A stretch of DNA of 27,627 bases from Deltaproteobacteria bacterium (GTDB lineage Bacteria > Bdellovibrionota_C > UBA2361 > SZUA-149 > JAITKM01). The translations under genes and the position numbers were made by a program. The notes under the pieces are model-generated. The model did no database searches. It was not told where the DNA came from and saw only the letters and a list, made by a program, of their open reading frames with translations. The stretch lies in the NCBI GenBank assembly GCA_031278395.1, contig JAITKM010000062.1, positions 1 to 27,627 on the forward strand. Reading direction: 5' to 3'. Each line of letters begins with the position of its first letter. Position 1 is the first letter of the stretch. Positions 24,445-27,627 of the stretch are shown piece by piece.

Positions 24445-26268
24445 ATGGGCGACTTAACTCCAACAACAATTTTAGCTACAGACTGTGGTTCAACTACCAC
24501 CAAAGCCATCTTATTTGAATTAACCTCGACTGGCTGGCGTCAAACATATCGCGGAGAAGCCCCAACAACTGTCGAAAAACCAGTCGCCGACGTTACTATC
24601 GGTGTCTGCAATGCCTGCCTGGAGCTAGAAGAGTTATCAAACAGAAAAATCCTAAAAAATAATTTTGAAGACCAAGCCTCACCCTTTTTATTTAAAACTT
24701 CCGCCAACGATAAAAACGGAATAGACCTCTATATCTCCACTAGCTCGGCTGGCGGAGGGTTACAAATGGTGGTAGCTGGCGTAGTCGGCGATATGACTGC
24801 CGCTTCCGCTGAACGCGCTGCCCTCGGCGCTGGCGCAATTGTCATGGACGCCATTTCCTTAGATGACGGACGCGAACCTCACCAACGAATAAAAAAAATT
24901 AGGAATTTGCGACCCGATATTATTTTAATTGCTGGCGGCACTGACGGAGGCACAACTGCGCATCCACTAGAATTAGCTGAAACAATTCTACAAGCTAATC
25001 CCCAACCACGTTTTGGCGAAACTTTAAAGTTACCCGTAATTTACGCTGCCAACCAAGCCGCCAGCGAGCAAGCCCAACAAATACTCGATAAAACTTTTAG
25101 TTGGACAGCTGTTGAAAATATTCGTCCCACCTTAGAAACTGAAAATCTCGCCCCAGCGCGTAACGCCATCCATGAGCTATTTTTACAACATGTCATGAGC
25201 CATGCGCCGGGTTATAAAAAATTACTTAATTACTCACCAGTTCCAATTATTCCTACGCCAGTCGGATTTGGGGATATGATTCAAACCATAGCTCAACTAG
25301 ATACAAAACAAATTCTAGCGGTAGATATTGGTGGAGCAACGACTGACGTCTTTTCTGTGTTTAATGTGGTTGAAAATCATTCTACTACCCCTATCTTTAA
25401 CAGAACAGTTAGCGCTAACCTCGGCATGAGTTATTCCATAGTTAATGTGCTACTGTCAGCGGGCTTAAAAAATATTAAGCGCTGGCTACCCTTTGCAATT
25501 GAAGATTCAGAAATAGAGGATCGCTTAAGAAATAAAATGATTCGTCCAACTACAATTCCGCAAACTGTGGAAGATTTGCTTTTAGAACAAGCTCTGTGCC
25601 GTGAAGCTTTAAAACTAGCTTTTGCGCATCATCAAAAGCTGGCTACAGGTTTAAAGGGTAAACAGAAAAAAAGATTGTTTGACAGTTTATTTAAGGACAA
25701 CAAAAATTCAGATGCGCTAGTAAATATGTTGGAGCTGAATTTAATTATTGGCTCTGGCGGGGTATTAAGTCATGCTCCAAACCGCAAAAGCTCAGCCTTA
25801 ATGCTCATTGACGCCTTTGAGCCTGTGGGTATTACCACCCTAGTTGTCGATTCGATTTTTATGCTACCCCACCTTGGAGTTTTGTCTCACGTAAATCCGT
25901 CCGCAGCTTTAGAAATTTACAAAAATGATTGTGTAGTCAAGCTCGGCACTGTACTGGCTCCGCAGGGACAGATAAAACTCGGACAGCCAGCCTTTAAAGT
26001 CCAACTTGGCGCGATTACTACGACTGTCTTGGGCGGCGAAATAATTTCATTACCTCTTAACGAACAGGAACAAGCCGAAATAAAAATTATTCCCGAAAGT
26101 TCAGCCTTAGATTTTGGCACAGGCTACGGCAAAAGCCTGTCCACTACAATTGGGGGCGGAGCAGCAGGAATTATTTTAGATGCTCGCGGGCGAGAAATTA
26201 TGTTTGCAAAAACAGAAGAAGAAAGAATCATCCAAGTTAAAAGTTGGCATCGGGAGGTTGGGTTATGA
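24445..26268 (+). CDS. GlmL/MutL-family ASKHA ATPase-like protein
   Basis: It resembles GlmL (MutL family), the accessory protein found with glutamate mutase that has the sugar kinase/Hsp70/actin fold. Evidence: phosphate-1-like DCGSTTTKAILFE with D13, phosphate-2-like VDIGGATTD with D294, and glycine-rich STSSAGGGLQMVVAGVVGDMTA and LIAGGTDGGTT segments between them. A further glycine segment near the C-terminus (TIGGGAAG) completes the picture. At 607 residues it is longer than clostridial GlmL (about 460). No GlmS/GlmE mutase subunits are in the window, so glutamate mutase repair is not supported by context. It overlaps the next gene by ATGA (26265-26268), so the two should be made in step. 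Function here is unknown; an ATP-dependent activator or reactivase role is an inference. Confidence 0.8.
   Translation: MGDLTPTTILATDCGSTTTKAILFELTSTGWRQTYRGEAPTTVEKPVADVTIGVCNACLELEELSNRKILKNNFEDQASPFLFKTSANDKNGIDLYISTSSAGGGLQMVVAGVVGDMTAASAERAALGAGAIVMDAISLDDGREPHQRIKKIRNLRPDIILIAGGTDGGTTAHPLELAETILQANPQPRFGETLKLPVIYAANQAASEQAQQILDKTFSWTAVENIRPTLETENLAPARNAIHELFLQHVMSHAPGYKKLLNYSPVPIIPTPVGFGDMIQTIAQLDTKQILAVDIGGATTDVFSVFNVVENHSTTPIFNRTVSANLGMSYSIVNVLLSAGLKNIKRWLPFAIEDSEIEDRLRNKMIRPTTIPQTVEDLLLEQALCREALKLAFAHHQKLATGLKGKQKKRLFDSLFKDNKNSDALVNMLELNLIIGSGGVLSHAPNRKSSALMLIDAFEPVGITTLVVDSIFMLPHLGVLSHVNPSAALEIYKNDCVVKLGTVLAPQGQIKLGQPAFKVQLGAITTTVLGGEIISLPLNEQEQAEIKIIPESSALDFGTGYGKSLSTTIGGGAAGIILDARGREIMFAKTEEERIIQVKSWHREVGL
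26252..26257 (+). promoter_or_regulatory. Shine-Dalgarno that sets the partner gene start
   Basis: GGGAGG lies 7 bases before the ATG at 26265, inside the end of the upstream gene. It argues for that ATG over the in-frame TTG at 26244. Confidence 0.7.
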
Positions 26269-27425
26269 CTGCATATGTGCCTGGGTTAATTATTAGCCCT
26301 CAAATAAAAATTGAAAAAGTCAGAGAGCTTTCGTTGCCAGGCAAAACTTTAGTTAAAGTTGGCGCTACAGTGGCTTATAATACGCCCACCTTATCGGCTC
26401 AAATGCCCAGTGAAATTTATATTGTTCGGATTCCTGATAAAACTGGCATTGACACTTTGCAGGTGAAAGCCGGCTTACTGCACAAAGTCGGAGATAGTGT
26501 TCAAAAAGGCGAGCTTATTTTTAAACTAAAAACTTGTTGGGGCTTGTGGACTACGCAATTGGAAAGCCCGGTGAGTGGGGTGGTGGAGTTTTTTAACACC
26601 TCAACAGGACATTTAGGGATTAGACCTCCAGCTACAACTTTACAAATCCCAGCTTATATTAATGGCACAGTCACGGAGGTTGGGACTGACAAATTTGTTA
26701 AAATTGAAGCAACAGTGGCAATGTTGCAAGGCATTTTTGGAATTGGTGGAGAAAGGTTTGGTCAAATTTTGGTTTTAAATATTGCCAATAACCAGGTTGT
26801 TACCCGCGAGTATCTAAGTAATTTAGGCGTTAGTTTGGCTGGGCTGGTATTGATTGGCGGTAGTAGTTTTGATTTATCAGCTCTCGACTTTGCTTTGGAA
26901 CAAAAAGCTGCTGGTATTTTGACTGGTTCAATTACCTCTAAAGTTTTAAGAAATTTTGTAGGTTATAATTTAGGTACAGCCATGACTGGTGATGAGAAGT
27001 TAGGTTTAACTTTTATTATTAGTGAAGGTTTTGGAGAACTAGCAATTTCAGAACGTGTGATGAAAATTGCTAAAACTTTGCAAGGACAAATGGCGTCGAT
27101 TAATGGAGCTACGCAAGTCAGAGCTGGGGCAATGAGACCAGAAGTAATAGTTTCTAGTAATCTTACAAAGGAAAACCAAAGCTTTCTTTCGCAAGCAGAA
27201 CAGGAACAAGCCAGCGCAACTAAGCTTTGCAGCTCAGAAACTTTAACTTGTGGCAGTCCAGTGCGAATTATTAGAACGCCATATTTTGGCAGATTTGGCG
27301 TTATTACAGAACTACCCGCACAATTGACTAAAATTGAAAGCGGCGCCATGGTGCGAGTTGCCAAAGTTTTATTGCAAGATGAAAATCGCGAAGTTTATAT
27401 CCCAAGAACAAATTTAGAGTTGTAG
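26265..27425 (+). CDS. Uncharacterised partner of GlmL-like protein, 386 aa
   Basis: I cannot name this family, but parts are recognisable. The N-terminal third (about 20-130) alternates G-hydrophobic-valine strands such as LPGKTLVKVGATVAYNTP, VKAGLLHKVGDSVQKGELI and LESPVSGVVEF, which looks like a barrel-sandwich (lipoyl/biotinyl-like or RnfC-like) fold. It lacks an obvious lipoyl-lysine motif. A conserved-looking GIFGIGGERFGQ follows (about 152-163). The C-terminal end (about 328-386) resembles a KOW-like strand pattern, GSPVRIIRTPYFGRFGVI. The start is ATG 26265, chosen from the GGGAGG seven bases before it and the ATGA overlap with the GlmL-like gene; the upstream in-frame TTG at 26244 has no such support. 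No membrane segment. The overlap implies a joint complex or pathway with the ATPase. Confidence 0.75.
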   Translation: MTAYVPGLIISPQIKIEKVRELSLPGKTLVKVGATVAYNTPTLSAQMPSEIYIVRIPDKTGIDTLQVKAGLLHKVGDSVQKGELIFKLKTCWGLWTTQLESPVSGVVEFFNTSTGHLGIRPPATTLQIPAYINGTVTEVGTDKFVKIEATVAMLQGIFGIGGERFGQILVLNIANNQVVTREYLSNLGVSLAGLVLIGGSSFDLSALDFALEQKAAGILTGSITSKVLRNFVGYNLGTAMTGDEKLGLTFIISEGFGELAISERVMKIAKTLQGQMASINGATQVRAGAMRPEVIVSSNLTKENQSFLSQAEQEQASATKLCSSETLTCGSPVRIIRTPYFGRFGVITELPAQLTKIESGAMVRVAKVLLQDENREVYIPRTNLEL

Positions 27426-27627
27426 TTACCTTATAACCATAAATAACAACCTATCCCCCCCCGCATTTGTAACAAAGATGTAATATTTAATCTCCAACCA
27501 TTCTTTTCCTAATATTTTTTTCTAATTCCACCGAAATTGATTTCTGAATGGATAAGAAAACAATTTCCTATCAGCATTAAAGTTGTAAATTTCACTGTGC
27601 TTGCACACAAGCAAACACAAATTTTAG
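27426..27627. other. AT-rich end of the window, no gene seen
   Basis: The 202 bases after the partner gene hold a run of eight C (27455-27462) and two TGTAA words exactly 11 bases apart (27468 and 27479), echoing the array at 24072-24127. There is also a GAAATTG/CAATTTC inverted repeat (about 27533-27570) and a TGCTTG-CACA-CAAGCA hairpin (27598-27613). No terminator with a U-tract follows the gene, and no reading frame is supported before the window ends. Confidence 0.45.

Noticed and set aside
26244-26264. In-frame TTG at 26244 as the start of the GlmL-partner gene
   Set aside because: The ATG at 26265 has a GGGAGG seven bases before it and makes the common ATGA overlap with the preceding gene; the TTG has no such site.
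1-27627. tRNA or rRNA genes, CRISPR arrays, insertion sequences, prophage genes
   Set aside because: I read the gaps between genes for cloverleaf patterns, direct-repeat arrays and transposase-like frames and found none.

Overview
The window is an AT-rich stretch of bacterial chromosome carrying 18 protein-coding genes. I see no rRNA, tRNA, CRISPR array, insertion sequence or phage gene. Most genes are core metabolism or maintenance. The 2-keto-3-deoxyoctulosonate-type sugar phosphate isomerase (KdsD) hints at a Gram-negative envelope. Glycogen enzymes, a CheA/CheW pair, and many genes that start without a Shine-Dalgarno sequence also suggest an uncultured or poorly sampled lineage. I cannot name the phylum from the sequence alone.

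Layout. Positions 1-980 hold a small orphan gene (75 aa) in AT-rich DNA, followed by a strong long-armed hairpin. mnmE (minus) and clpB (plus) are divergent. clpB then converges on a minus-strand pair, glgP-rnhB. Next is a divergent pair of envelope genes: a cysteine-rich secreted Kazal-like protein (minus) and a membrane protein with an HExxH zinc-protease motif (plus). Then come a hybrid cheA with receiver domain and cheW (plus), converging on mfd (minus). Upstream of mfd on the minus strand lies glgB, and upstream of that a tight run hpf-kdsD-plsC-asnB. The right end, on the plus strand, has a 73-aa orphan gene preceded by 11-bp-phased TGTAA repeats. It is followed by a translationally coupled pair: a GlmL/MutL-family ASKHA ATPase and an uncharacterised partner.

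Functional themes. glgP and glgB give glycogen breakdown and branching. hpf, clpB and mfd are stress, dormancy and repair functions. kdsD and plsC serve envelope synthesis. CheA-CheW is a chemosensory core whose receptors and CheY are not in this window.

Best leads for something new: (1) a GC-rich, palindrome-packed block inserted in frame inside mfd, with a second similar block forming the gene's 3' end; this resembles the coding palindromic elements known from Rickettsia. (2) The GlmL-like ATPase plus partner, with no glutamate mutase nearby. (3) The phased TGTAA array upstream of the 73-aa gene. (4) The Kazal/metalloprotease divergent pair. (5) The structured RNA candidate after the 75-aa gene.
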